In this document: positions 1-6,248 of the stretch, piece by piece
How positions within the stretch are numbered: position 1 is the stretch's first letter
How the letters are laid out: every line of letters starts with the position of its first letter
Source of the DNA: an uncultured Bacteroidales bacterium
GTDB lineage: Bacteria > Bacteroidota > Bacteroidia > Bacteroidales > WCHB1-69
DNA length: 34,692 nucleotides
Direction of reading: 5' to 3'
Assembly (NCBI GenBank): GCA_937949745.1
Contig: CALECM010000131.1
Coordinates: 1-34,692, forward strand
Program-made: the position numbers and the translations under genes
The notes under the pieces: model-generated
What the model saw: only the letters and a program-made list of their open reading frames with translations
Told to the model about the DNA's origin: nothing
The model's database searches: none

Positions 1-13
1 ATGAAAAATTTTC

Positions 14-21
14 TATATTTG
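14..21 (+). promoter_or_regulatory. Bacteroidota -7 promoter element before the RAYT gene
   Basis: The octamer TATATTTG matches the Bacteroidota -7 consensus TAnnTTTG and ends 7 bases before the ATG at 29, so the transcript would have almost no leader. The -33 part would fall before the window, so it cannot be judged. Confidence 0.5.
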
Positions 22-28
22 TATAACT

Positions 29-619
29 ATGGAAAAATTTCAAAATAAATATCGAATACCATCAACACGGGCATCCTGGTGGGATTATTCTGCCAATGGT
101 ATTTATTTTATCACCATTTGTACCCACCACAGAGAATGCCTATTCGGGAATATGGTAACAATTGATTCCGTTGGGCATATTGTAGAGACTGTCGGCCGAC
201 AGTCTCTACAGAATCACACCGCCATGCAATTATCACCCATTGGGGAAATTGTACATGAGGAATGGATAAAATCATTCGAAATACGAAATGAATTATTTTG
301 TGACGCATTTGTAATTATGCCTAATCATATCCATGCGATTTTACGGATCGATAAAGAAAATATTGGTATGGAGATGCACAACTATGCATCTCTGAAAGAA
401 AATCGTGGAAATCGTCCACCGAAATCCATATCATCGTTTGTGGCAGGTTTTAAGTCGTCGGCTACCAAACGGATCAACGAATACCGGAATAAGCCGAAAA
501 TGCCAGTATGGCAAACCCGTTTTCATGACCGCATTGTTCGCGACGACAGGGAATATAAACGTATTGTAAATTATATTAACAACAATCCATCCGATTGGGC
601 AAATGATAAGTTTTTATGA
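29..619 (+). CDS. rayT: REP-associated tyrosine transposase (RAYT, Y1_Tnp / IS200-like superfamily)
   Basis: Single-strand DNA transposase-like protein of 196 aa. It has the HUH metal-binding motif in MPNHIHAIL (about residues 98-106) and the catalytic tyrosine in the YINNNP motif near the C terminus. Family members of the RAYT type are not flanked by IS ends; they are thought to mobilise or maintain short REP palindromes in the host genome. The first part (RECLFGNM) and the segment SPIGEIVHEEW are typical, but about 15-18 extra residues lie between them and correspond to a perfect 30-bp palindrome (181-210). A second inverted repeat (371-392) lies in the variable loop after the HUH motif. 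Reading frame is intact and both key motifs are present, so the gene is probably functional. The ATG at 29 follows a TATATTTG promoter element at 14-21. Confidence 0.88.
   Translation: MEKFQNKYRIPSTRASWWDYSANGIYFITICTHHRECLFGNMVTIDSVGHIVETVGRQSLQNHTAMQLSPIGEIVHEEWIKSFEIRNELFCDAFVIMPNHIHAILRIDKENIGMEMHNYASLKENRGNRPPKSISSFVAGFKSSATKRINEYRNKPKMPVWQTRFHDRIVRDDREYKRIVNYINNNPSDWANDKFL
181..210. repeat. Perfect 30-bp REP-like palindrome inside the RAYT coding sequence
   Basis: The arm TGTAGAGACTGTCGG is followed immediately by its exact reverse complement. It lies in frame and encodes residues 52-61 (VETVGRQSLQ) of the transposase; because of the register, the complementary strand reads the same ten residues. 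The GTAGAGAC...GTCTCTAC ends resemble a palindromic repeat that I recall as common in Bacteroidota genomes (translated as VETRCIASLQ-like peptides). Confidence 0.92.
371..392. repeat. Second, decayed REP-like inverted repeat inside the RAYT gene
   Basis: Arms GAGATGCA and TGCATCTC are exact reverse complements around a 6-base centre. The distance from the GAGA start to the centre of symmetry (10.5 bases) is the same as in the perfect copy at 181-210, and the encoded peptide EMHNYASL resembles the VET..ASLQ peptides of such repeats. The outer TGTA/TACA ends have decayed. Confidence 0.7.
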
Positions 620-631
620 ATGGTGATTTTG

Positions 632-661
632 TGTAGAGGCGTAAGGTCATACACTTCTACA
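632..661. repeat. Imperfect 30-bp REP-like palindrome downstream of RAYT
   Basis: Begins TGTAGAGGCGTA and ends TACACTTCTACA, which pair imperfectly. Same length, same outer ends and same register as the copy at 181-210. It starts 13 bases after the transposase stop, the usual place for a REP element of a RAYT gene. It could also serve as a weak transcription barrier between the RAYT gene and the convergent rhomboid gene. Confidence 0.7.
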
Positions 662-713
662 TATGATGGGGATTAATCAAGTATATATTGATATTAATTC
701 CTCCCGCTCCCGC

Positions 714-1364
714 CTACTTCCAGTAAGCATCGATCTCTTCTTCGTCCGGGTCATCTTCTTCATCGAGGAAATACTGTTTCCGTTGAGGTCCTTCTTTCCG
801 GTAGAATATGGCCAGGATCATGCCGCTCACGGCGCCGCATAAATGTCCCTCCCAGGAGATGGATTTATCCGGGAAAAGCTGAGGGAAGAAGCCCCACACA
901 AGACTGCCGTAAAGAAACACAATAATCAGCGTATAAGCCAGTAAGGAATTTTCCCGCTTGATCAGGGATATGGTGGCCAGGAAAAAACCCAGCGCATAAA
1001 CCAGTCCGCTGGCGCCGATATGATTCCCGTCCCTTCCCGTGGCCCATAACAGGATTCCGGTTACCAGGTTCAGCATAATAAGGATCAGTAGGGATTTTTT
1101 CCGGAAAAAATAAAAAAGTCCGAAAGAAAGAAAAAGCAGCGGAAGCGTATTGGATAGAAGATGTTGCATATTATTATGGAGGAAAGGCATGGTAATAATT
1201 CCCCATAAGCCTCTCAAAGTACGGGGTTGCATTCCGTAACGGTCCCAGTTCAGGGAAAAAATGTCATTCAAAAGGAAAGATAGCCAGATGAGGGAAACTA
1301 CAATCAAAGATTTGGCAATGGAAAGATACAGCTTTTTTTTCTCCAGGTTTAAATCCGAATCCAT
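714..1364 (-). CDS. Rhomboid-family intramembrane serine protease
   Basis: A 216-aa membrane protein with about six hydrophobic segments. The catalytic serine lies in GASGLVYAL (S119) and the partner histidine in the last membrane helix in GHLCGAVSG (H174). H63, H68 and N72 form the HxxxxHxxxN pattern typical of rhomboids (oxyanion region). Rhomboids cleave membrane-anchored substrates within the membrane; the substrate here is unknown. The C-terminal tail is strongly acidic (EEDDPDEEE) and cytosolic by prediction. It stands alone and converges on the RAYT gene. The start ATG (1362-1364) gives a short basic/acidic cytosolic head before the first helix. Confidence 0.9.
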   Translation of the reverse strand: MDSDLNLEKKKLYLSIAKSLIVVSLIWLSFLLNDIFSLNWDRYGMQPRTLRGLWGIITMPFLHNNMQHLLSNTLPLLFLSFGLFYFFRKKSLLILIMLNLVTGILLWATGRDGNHIGASGLVYALGFFLATISLIKRENSLLAYTLIIVFLYGSLVWGFFPQLFPDKSISWEGHLCGAVSGMILAIFYRKEGPQRKQYFLDEEDDPDEEEIDAYWK

Positions 1365-1404
1365 GTGGTAGTGTTAGGTTCAATATCTTTCAACAAAAAT
1401 AGCC

Positions 1405-1412
1405 TATATTTG
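1405..1412 (+). promoter_or_regulatory. -7 promoter element for the YjbQ gene
   Basis: TATATTTG matches TAnnTTTG exactly, 37 bases before the ATG at 1450. Confidence 0.5.
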
Positions 1413-1449
1413 TTGCAGAAGTCGAATTCATAAATTATTTATACCTCTT

Positions 1450-1863
1450 ATGATCGAGCAAGTGTCCATTATCTTAAAGCCCTTCTCCCGGGGTTTCCAT
1501 TTGATTACCCGTGACATAGTCCGGGAATTGCCGGAATTACCGGAAAAAGGACTTCTGCATCTTTTTATAAAACACACCTCCGCGGCACTCACCATTAATG
1601 AAAACGCCGATCCGGATGTACGTAGGGATATGGGAGCCATCTTCGACCGGCTCGTCAGGGAACGGGAAAGCTATTACCGTCACACGGATGAGGGGGATGA
1701 CGATATGCCCTCGCATGCCAAAACCACGCTGGTCGGTAACAGCCTGCTTATTCCGGTTACGGATAAAAAACTGAACCTGGGCACATGGCAGGGAATTTAT
1801 CTTTGCGAGTTCCGGGACCATGCTTCCGGAAGGGAAATGGTGGGGACTATTTTGGGAATGTAA
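1450..1863 (+). CDS. yjbQ: YjbQ / UPF0047 family protein (secondary thiamine-phosphate synthase type)
   Basis: 137 aa, the normal length for the family. It shows the conserved blocks HTSAALTINENADPDVRRDM (about residues 42-61), DDMPSHAKTTLVGNSL and GTWQGIYLCEFRDH. Members of this family have been reported to have weak thiamine-phosphate synthase activity, but the true role is unsettled. It is a single-gene unit with its own promoter element at 1405-1412, transcribed away from the rhomboid gene. No thiamine genes are nearby, so context does not support a dedicated thiamine role. Confidence 0.9.
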   Translation: MIEQVSIILKPFSRGFHLITRDIVRELPELPEKGLLHLFIKHTSAALTINENADPDVRRDMGAIFDRLVRERESYYRHTDEGDDDMPSHAKTTLVGNSLLIPVTDKKLNLGTWQGIYLCEFRDHASGREMVGTILGM

Positions 1864-1938
1864 TTGTCGATAGTAATTAAATATTTTGGTTTCATGCCTG
1901 ATTCTCCGCGATATCTACTTTTTATCATGAAAAAGATG

Positions 1939-1946
1939 TATTTTTG
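1939..1946 (+). promoter_or_regulatory. -7 promoter element for hpt-adk
   Basis: TATTTTTG matches TAnnTTTG, 23 bases before the hpt ATG at 1970. Confidence 0.5.
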
Positions 1947-1969
1947 CCGGAGTTTGGAAAACAGGAAGA

Positions 1970-2506
1970 ATGGATCGTATCACCTTCGAAGATAAGACAT
2001 TTGTAAAGTACATACCGGGTGCGGCTATTGATGCGGCTATCACTTCTATGGCCCGCCGGATCAATGAAGATTATAAGGAAGATCAACCGGTGTTTCTTAT
2101 TACCCTTAACGGAGCCCTTTTTTTTGCGGTCGATCTTTTAAAGCAGATTAAGCCGGAGATTTATATCACTACCGTTAAACTTTCTTCTTATCATGGTACG
2201 ACAAACTCACCCGAGATCAAAAATGTGATAGGGATCAACGAGAACCTGAAAGGCAAAAGGGTAATCATTCTGGAAGATATCGTGGATACGGGAGCCACCT
2301 ATGAATATCTGGTCAATAAATTAAATGAACAGGAGGTTAAGGATATCCGGATGGCAACCCTTACATTTAAACCCGATTGTTATACCCGTCCGTATCCTGT
2401 ACATTATGCCGCTTTTTCCATACCACCTAAATTTGTAATCGGCCGAGGCCTCGATTACGACGGATTAGGGAGGAACCTTCCTGATATTTATCAAATCCTT
2501 GTATAA
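1970..2506 (+). CDS. hpt: Hypoxanthine phosphoribosyltransferase
   Basis: Purine salvage enzyme that joins hypoxanthine or guanine to PRPP to give IMP or GMP. The 13-residue PRPP signature appears as VIILEDIVDTGAT (about residues 98-110), with the acidic pair E102-D103. The flexible loop SSYHG (residues 72-76) and the C-terminal VIGRGLDYDGLGRNLPDIY block fit the family. Length (178 aa) is standard. The next gene, adk, starts 38 bases downstream on the same strand; hpt-adk is a familiar Bacteroidota pairing, and both act on purine nucleotides. Confidence 0.95.
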   Translation: MDRITFEDKTFVKYIPGAAIDAAITSMARRINEDYKEDQPVFLITLNGALFFAVDLLKQIKPEIYITTVKLSSYHGTTNSPEIKNVIGINENLKGKRVIILEDIVDTGATYEYLVNKLNEQEVKDIRMATLTFKPDCYTRPYPVHYAAFSIPPKFVIGRGLDYDGLGRNLPDIYQILV

Positions 2507-2544
2507 ATCACTTCTTAAAAAAATCCTTATCTATTTTATTCATC

Positions 2545-3141
2545 ATGGGAGAAAATACGTTATTCAATATTGTATTGTTGGGAGGTCCCGGTTCGGGAAA
2601 AGGAACCCAGGCCAATTTGTTGCAGGAAAAATATGGTTTGGCCCATTTGTCGACAGGTGCACTTTTCCGCCAGGAGATCGCTCTTGGGACCGAAATTGGA
2701 AAAATTGCCAAAAAAGTGATCGATAAAGGGGATTTCTGTTCGGATGAAATTACGCTGGACACGCTTAACAAGCATATGAAAACTTACCATGATCCCAAAG
2801 GATTTATTTTCGACGGTGTGCCCCGGACGATCCGGCAGGCGAAGATGATGGACGGCGTCGATTATTCTCCGGCGTTACCGGTTCATATCGTGATCAATAT
2901 TATCGTGGACGAAGATGAAACGGTAAGAAGGATTCTGAACAGAGCTATCCTGGAAAACAGAAGCGACGATAATGAAGAAGTACTAACCCAGCGTATATCC
3001 AATTATCACATTCTTACCGAACCGCTTATACAGTATTACCAGAATCAGAATAAGCTTTACCAGATTAACGGAATGCAATTGATCCGGGACGTGTTCCAGG
3101 ATATCGTGGATCTGGTGGATTCAAAAATGAACGAATTCTAA
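2545..3141 (+). CDS. adk: Adenylate kinase, divergent form
   Basis: Converts ATP + AMP to 2 ADP. The P-loop is GGPGSGKGT (residues 13-21); the AMP-site motif is DGVPRT (about 90-95); the lid/arginine region reads NRSDDNEE. 198 aa, with the short lid of the Bacteroidota type. Two things differ from ordinary Bacteroidota adenylate kinases: valine replaces the usual phenylalanine in the G-F-P-R motif, and several internal segments are unusual. obgE, which often follows adk in this phylum, is absent. The gene may be the only adk in an unusual lineage or a second, specialised copy. Confidence 0.85.
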   Translation: MGENTLFNIVLLGGPGSGKGTQANLLQEKYGLAHLSTGALFRQEIALGTEIGKIAKKVIDKGDFCSDEITLDTLNKHMKTYHDPKGFIFDGVPRTIRQAKMMDGVDYSPALPVHIVINIIVDEDETVRRILNRAILENRSDDNEEVLTQRISNYHILTEPLIQYYQNQNKLYQINGMQLIRDVFQDIVDLVDSKMNEF

Positions 3142-3231
3142 TCGTACTTTCATTACATACAACAGAGATTGTCGTTATTTTAAAATAAAATTAAAATAAA
3201 CATAATTTATTGTTAATTGTTTTTCCATTGG

Positions 3232-3251
3232 TACCCGTAATAAATTGGGTA
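3232..3251. promoter_or_regulatory. Inverted repeat upstream of the charged-protein/Cys-rich gene pair
   Basis: TACCC and GGGTA form an inverted repeat separated by 10 bases, about 34 bases before the ATG at 3285. It could be an operator for the two-gene unit, but the arms are short and chance is possible. No clear TAnnTTTG element was found here, which leaves room for an alternative sigma factor. Confidence 0.2.
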
Positions 3252-3284
3252 GCATAGTATTTTATCAAATAAAAAAATATCGTT

Positions 3285-3671
3285 ATGGAAAACAATCGTA
3301 ATTGGAACGACCCTTCCCGGGATTTCCGGGATGATGTTAATGATGCCAAACAAAACATCAAGCAACAGGCAAAGGATGACAAGAAAATAATCAAAGAGGA
3401 TGAGAAGACTTATAAACAACAGGTCAATCAGGAATTTAAAGATTTTAAGCAACAAGTGAAAGATTCTGACGATCCGTATGCCAGTGATAAGATCTCTGCC
3501 GCACGTCAGGAAAAAAGAGAGGCGAAAAAAGATATCAGGGAAGCCTCCAAAGAAGCGCGTGAAAATATACAGGATGAAGCCGATTATATAGTGGATAATC
3601 TCGATGAACGGAAAAGGAACCGGGATGATGCTGAAGGCTATATAGAGGATGATATCATTAACTGGTTTTAA
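3285..3671 (+). CDS. Small highly charged, lysine/glutamate-rich protein of unknown function
   Basis: 128 aa with almost no hydrophobic core, no signal peptide and no cysteine. It is dominated by K, D, E, Q, R and N with helix-favouring heptad-like stretches such as KQQAKDDKKIIKEDEK and AKKDIREASKEAREN, so an extended helix or coiled coil is likely. The composition recalls stress or desiccation-type hydrophilic proteins, but I do not recognise a named family. It sits 23 bases before the cysteine-rich DUF326-type gene on the same strand, and the two starts have similar leaders (TTATGGAA), which suggests co-expression. Codon pattern and the ATG after an A/T-rich leader support a real gene. Confidence 0.75.
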   Translation: MENNRNWNDPSRDFRDDVNDAKQNIKQQAKDDKKIIKEDEKTYKQQVNQEFKDFKQQVKDSDDPYASDKISAARQEKREAKKDIREASKEARENIQDEADYIVDNLDERKRNRDDAEGYIEDDIINWF

Positions 3672-3694
3672 TAATCTCATTAAATAGAATTATT

Positions 3695-4018
3695 ATGGAA
3701 CAGGGAATGGATAATTTACTTCATTTGTTAGGATCGTGTAAAGTCGCCTGTAATTATTGCTTTAACGCATGCCTTCAGGAAAAGGATGTGCAAATGATGA
3801 CCAAATGTATTAAACTGGATAAGGATTGCGCGGAAATGTGCGGACTGGCATTATCATTCGTAGCTTCAAACAGTACCTTCAGGAATGATGTATTGCGTTT
3901 ATGTGCGACCATTTGTGAAGCCTGCGCCGAAGAGTGCGGGAAATTTCCCGAAGATCATTGTCAACAATGTGCCAAAGCTTGCCAGGAATGCGCCGAAGCT
4001 TGTAAAGCATTTTTATAA
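3695..4018 (+). CDS. Four-helix-bundle copper-binding-type protein (DUF326), 16 cysteines
   Basis: 107 aa with 16 cysteines in helical CxxxC spacing, for example CKVACNYCFNAC, LCATICEACAEEC and HCQQCAKACQECAEAC. This is the DUF326/copper-storage pattern in which thiols line the inside of a four-helix bundle and hold Cu(I). No signal peptide, so the protein would be cytosolic. The start MEQGMDN follows the charged-protein gene by 23 bases. The stop at 4018 lies 4 bases from the end of the convergent SDR gene. Copper storage is inferred from the family; other soft metals are possible. Confidence 0.85.
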   Translation: MEQGMDNLLHLLGSCKVACNYCFNACLQEKDVQMMTKCIKLDKDCAEMCGLALSFVASNSTFRNDVLRLCATICEACAEECGKFPEDHCQQCAKACQECAEACKAFL

Positions 4019-4022
4019 TATA

Positions 4023-4793
4023 CTAGGAAAACCACTTGTCAACCCTTTCTTTTTCTCTACGGGAATACCATCTCTGGAGAAAAGGAAAAGCGCGGCTGAC
4101 AGCATAAGAAAGTCTGAACATAGGATATGGGTAGACTTTCTTTTTATTTTTCTCGATTCCTTTAATAATTTTTCCGGCTACGGTTTTAGGGTTCTGGTTC
4201 GGTTTCGGCAAAGGTGTATGTTCTCTTCCCGAAGCTTTATCAAAAAACCGGGTCCGGGTAGCCACGGGATAAACTGTAATGATATCTATAGAATCAGGCT
4301 TTTCGTAACGGTAAGTTTCGAAGAAAAAATGCAGGGCTGATTTTGTAGAACAATAGAGCGAATAATAGGGAAGGGGAATGAGGCCGGCGGCGGAAGAAAG
4401 CGAAACAAAAGCCGCTCTCCTGTTTTTGCTGTTCTGAATCAATTTTTCCATGGCATAAACTGTTGAGGTGAAATTAAGATGATAAATTTCCTCAATACGG
4501 TTCCAGTCGGGCTTAGGCCTTCTTTCCAGATATCCGAATCCGGCATCCGCAATAAAAATATCGATATCTTTCATCACTTCTTTCGCATATTTAAACAGTT
4601 GGTCTACTCCTTCTTTATTGCTAAGATCCACATCGATAGGATATATTTTATCCTGGCTGGAACTTATATTACCCGTATGACGTGCTGCCGCAACGATTTT
4701 TACGCCTTCATACCGGCTTAATTGTATCAAAAGTTCCTTCCCGATACCGTCGGAAGCTCCGGTAAGTACAATATTTTTATGCTTGATATCCAT
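4023..4793 (-). CDS. Short-chain dehydrogenase/reductase (SDR) family oxidoreductase
   Basis: 256-aa classical SDR. The Rossmann glycine motif is TGASDGIG (residues 11-18); catalytic serine S133/S134 in SLSSAAG; catalytic Y147 and K151 in YCSTK. R38 in AAARHT at the end of strand 2 favours NADP(H). The usual NNAG motif reads ADAG. Substrate unknown. The gene starts 3 bases after the stop of the 2-hydroxyacid dehydrogenase, so the two almost certainly form one minus-strand operon and may act on related hydroxy/keto compounds. Confidence 0.9.
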   Translation of the reverse strand: MDIKHKNIVLTGASDGIGKELLIQLSRYEGVKIVAAARHTGNISSSQDKIYPIDVDLSNKEGVDQLFKYAKEVMKDIDIFIADAGFGYLERRPKPDWNRIEEIYHLNFTSTVYAMEKLIQNSKNRRAAFVSLSSAAGLIPLPYYSLYCSTKSALHFFFETYRYEKPDSIDIITVYPVATRTRFFDKASGREHTPLPKPNQNPKTVAGKIIKGIEKNKKKVYPYPMFRLSYAVSRAFPFLQRWYSRREKERVDKWFS

Positions 4794-4796
4794 AGT

Positions 4797-5750
4797 TTAA
4801 TTCACTTGAGAATAATTGCCGTTATTAAAAAATCCCATAATATTATCGGCCAGTTCAAGATGCATTTCCAGCCGTGTTTCCACGGTTTGAGTGCCCACAT
4901 GAGGAGTAAGTACCACATTTTCCAGTACTTTGAATTTTTCATTTATATCCGGTTCATGGGCGTGGACATCCAATCCCGCCCCGCGTATACTTTTACATTC
5001 AAGCGCCTTTATTAAGGCGTCTTCATCCACAAGACTGCCCCGGGCGGCATTGATCAGGATCGCGCTTTTTTTCATCTTCCCGATGGAGTCCTTGTTGATA
5101 ATATGTTCCGATTCCGGTGTGGCCGGAGCATTAAGAGAAATAAAATCGGATTCTTCCAGTAACCGGTCGAACGGCACATATTGAGCGCCGTATTTTTCTT
5201 CCGTTTTTTTCGGAAGGGCTTTCCGGTTGTGGTAAAGGATTTTCATTCCGGAAGCAACGGCCCGTCTGGCGATGGCCTGTCCGATCTTTCCCATACCATA
5301 GATCCCCAGTATCTTCCCGAAAAGTGTGGTTCCCATATTATCAAATTCTCCCCACCGTAAACCTTCGGAAGTCCTCAGATGACGGTCGTAAAAAGGGATT
5401 CGCCTCGCTGTAGCCAATAATAATCCGAAAGCCAGTTCGGCCGTGGGCTCCACCACGGAATTCGGCGTATTGATCACTACAATACCTTTTTGCGCTGCGT
5501 AATCGGTATCGATGGTGTTGTAGCCTGCCCCGTAATTGGCGATCAGTACCAGCTTTTCACCACGGTCTATAATCTCCCGGTCGGTATTATATTCCCCGCT
5601 GGGTACAAATACTTCAAATTCGGGGATCTTTTCCAGTACCTCATCTTTGGTCAGGTATTCTTTTTCAGGATAGATCAAATCAAAATTTTCTTCCAGGCTT
5701 TCAAAGCCTTCCCGGCAAAACCGGTATCCCAGCAATATCTTCTTTTTCAT
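4797..5750 (-). CDS. D-2-hydroxyacid dehydrogenase (glyoxylate/hydroxypyruvate reductase-like)
   Basis: 317 aa. NAD(P)-binding motif GMGKIG (152-157) and the catalytic trio R237 (in NAARGSLVDED), E266 (in HAHEP) and H284 (in LTPHVG). After the second Rossmann strand the sequence reads HNRK (174-177), where an Asp would be expected for NAD; the basic residues suggest NADP(H). It reduces 2-keto acids to D-2-hydroxy acids, but the substrate cannot be read from sequence. First gene of a two-gene operon with the SDR downstream; divergent from rpmB across a 159-base gap. Confidence 0.9.
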   Translation of the reverse strand: MKKKILLGYRFCREGFESLEENFDLIYPEKEYLTKDEVLEKIPEFEVFVPSGEYNTDREIIDRGEKLVLIANYGAGYNTIDTDYAAQKGIVVINTPNSVVEPTAELAFGLLLATARRIPFYDRHLRTSEGLRWGEFDNMGTTLFGKILGIYGMGKIGQAIARRAVASGMKILYHNRKALPKKTEEKYGAQYVPFDRLLEESDFISLNAPATPESEHIINKDSIGKMKKSAILINAARGSLVDEDALIKALECKSIRGAGLDVHAHEPDINEKFKVLENVVLTPHVGTQTVETRLEMHLELADNIMGFFNNGNYSQVN

Positions 5751-5853
5751 TATATTTTTATTGAAATTAACATTTTTTTAATCCATGAAGTTCAGCCGGT
5801 CCGGATTCTTTAAAAAAAATCGGAGTTGCTATTTTTTATATGGAAATTTATTG

Positions 5854-5861
5854 TATTTTTG
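5854..5861 (+). promoter_or_regulatory. -7 promoter element for rpmB
   Basis: TATTTTTG matches TAnnTTTG, 48 bases before the rpmB ATG; the A/T-rich leader is typical of Bacteroidota ribosomal-protein genes. Confidence 0.55.
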
Positions 5862-5909
5862 CACTTCAAATTTGGTTATAGTTAAGAATCATTATTAAAA
5901 ACAGATAAA

Positions 5910-6146
5910 ATGTCACGAGTTTGTCAAATTACCGGAAAAAAGTCAATAGGTGGAAATCATGTTTCCCATTCGAACATTAAAACGAAAAGGAGATTCAATC
6001 CTAATTTACATACCAAAAAATTCTATGTTCCGGAATTGGATGAGTGGGTGGTGCTGAAAGTATCGGCCAGCGGTTTACGCAACATCAATAAAAAAGGAGT
6101 TTGGAATTGTATTGTTGAAGCCAGTCAAAAAGGTTATATAAAATAA
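5910..6146 (+). CDS. rpmB: 50S ribosomal protein L28
   Basis: 78 aa, beginning MSRVCQITGKKSIGGNHVSH and ending QKGYIK, which matches the short L28 of Bacteroidota (the flavobacterial-like length rather than the longer Bacteroides form). It is a large-subunit ribosomal protein. In most Bacteroidota that I know, rpmB is followed at once by rpmG and a DUF4295 gene. Here neither follows: a clear hairpin terminator lies 25 bases after the stop and then a TonB-dependent receptor begins. Confidence 0.95.
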   Translation: MSRVCQITGKKSIGGNHVSHSNIKTKRRFNPNLHTKKFYVPELDEWVVLKVSASGLRNINKKGVWNCIVEASQKGYIK

Positions 6147-6171
6147 TATTGTATATTTTGAAACACTGTTA

Positions 6172-6203
6172 CTGCTGCACTTTTGGTGTGGCAGTTTTTT
6201 TTT
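6172..6203 (+). terminator. Rho-independent terminator after rpmB
   Basis: A 9-bp stem (CTGCTGCAC pairing with GTGTGGCAG, two G-U pairs) with a TTTTG loop, followed by nine T. Isolates rpmB from the receptor gene. Confidence 0.85.
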
Positions 6204-6248
6204 ATACAAACAATATTTCATTTTTTTTTTCGTATTTAATGTTTTAAA

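Noticed and set aside
111..308. 65-codon minus-strand frame across the RAYT gene, containing VETVGRQSLQ
   Set aside because: It exists because the 30-bp palindrome reads the same on both strands; the rest has no family signature and it overlaps a well-supported gene.
3213..3680. 155-codon hydrophobic frame antisense to the charged small protein
   Set aside because: An A/G-rich coding strand automatically gives an I/F/L-rich antisense frame; no membrane-protein motif and no promoter or start context.
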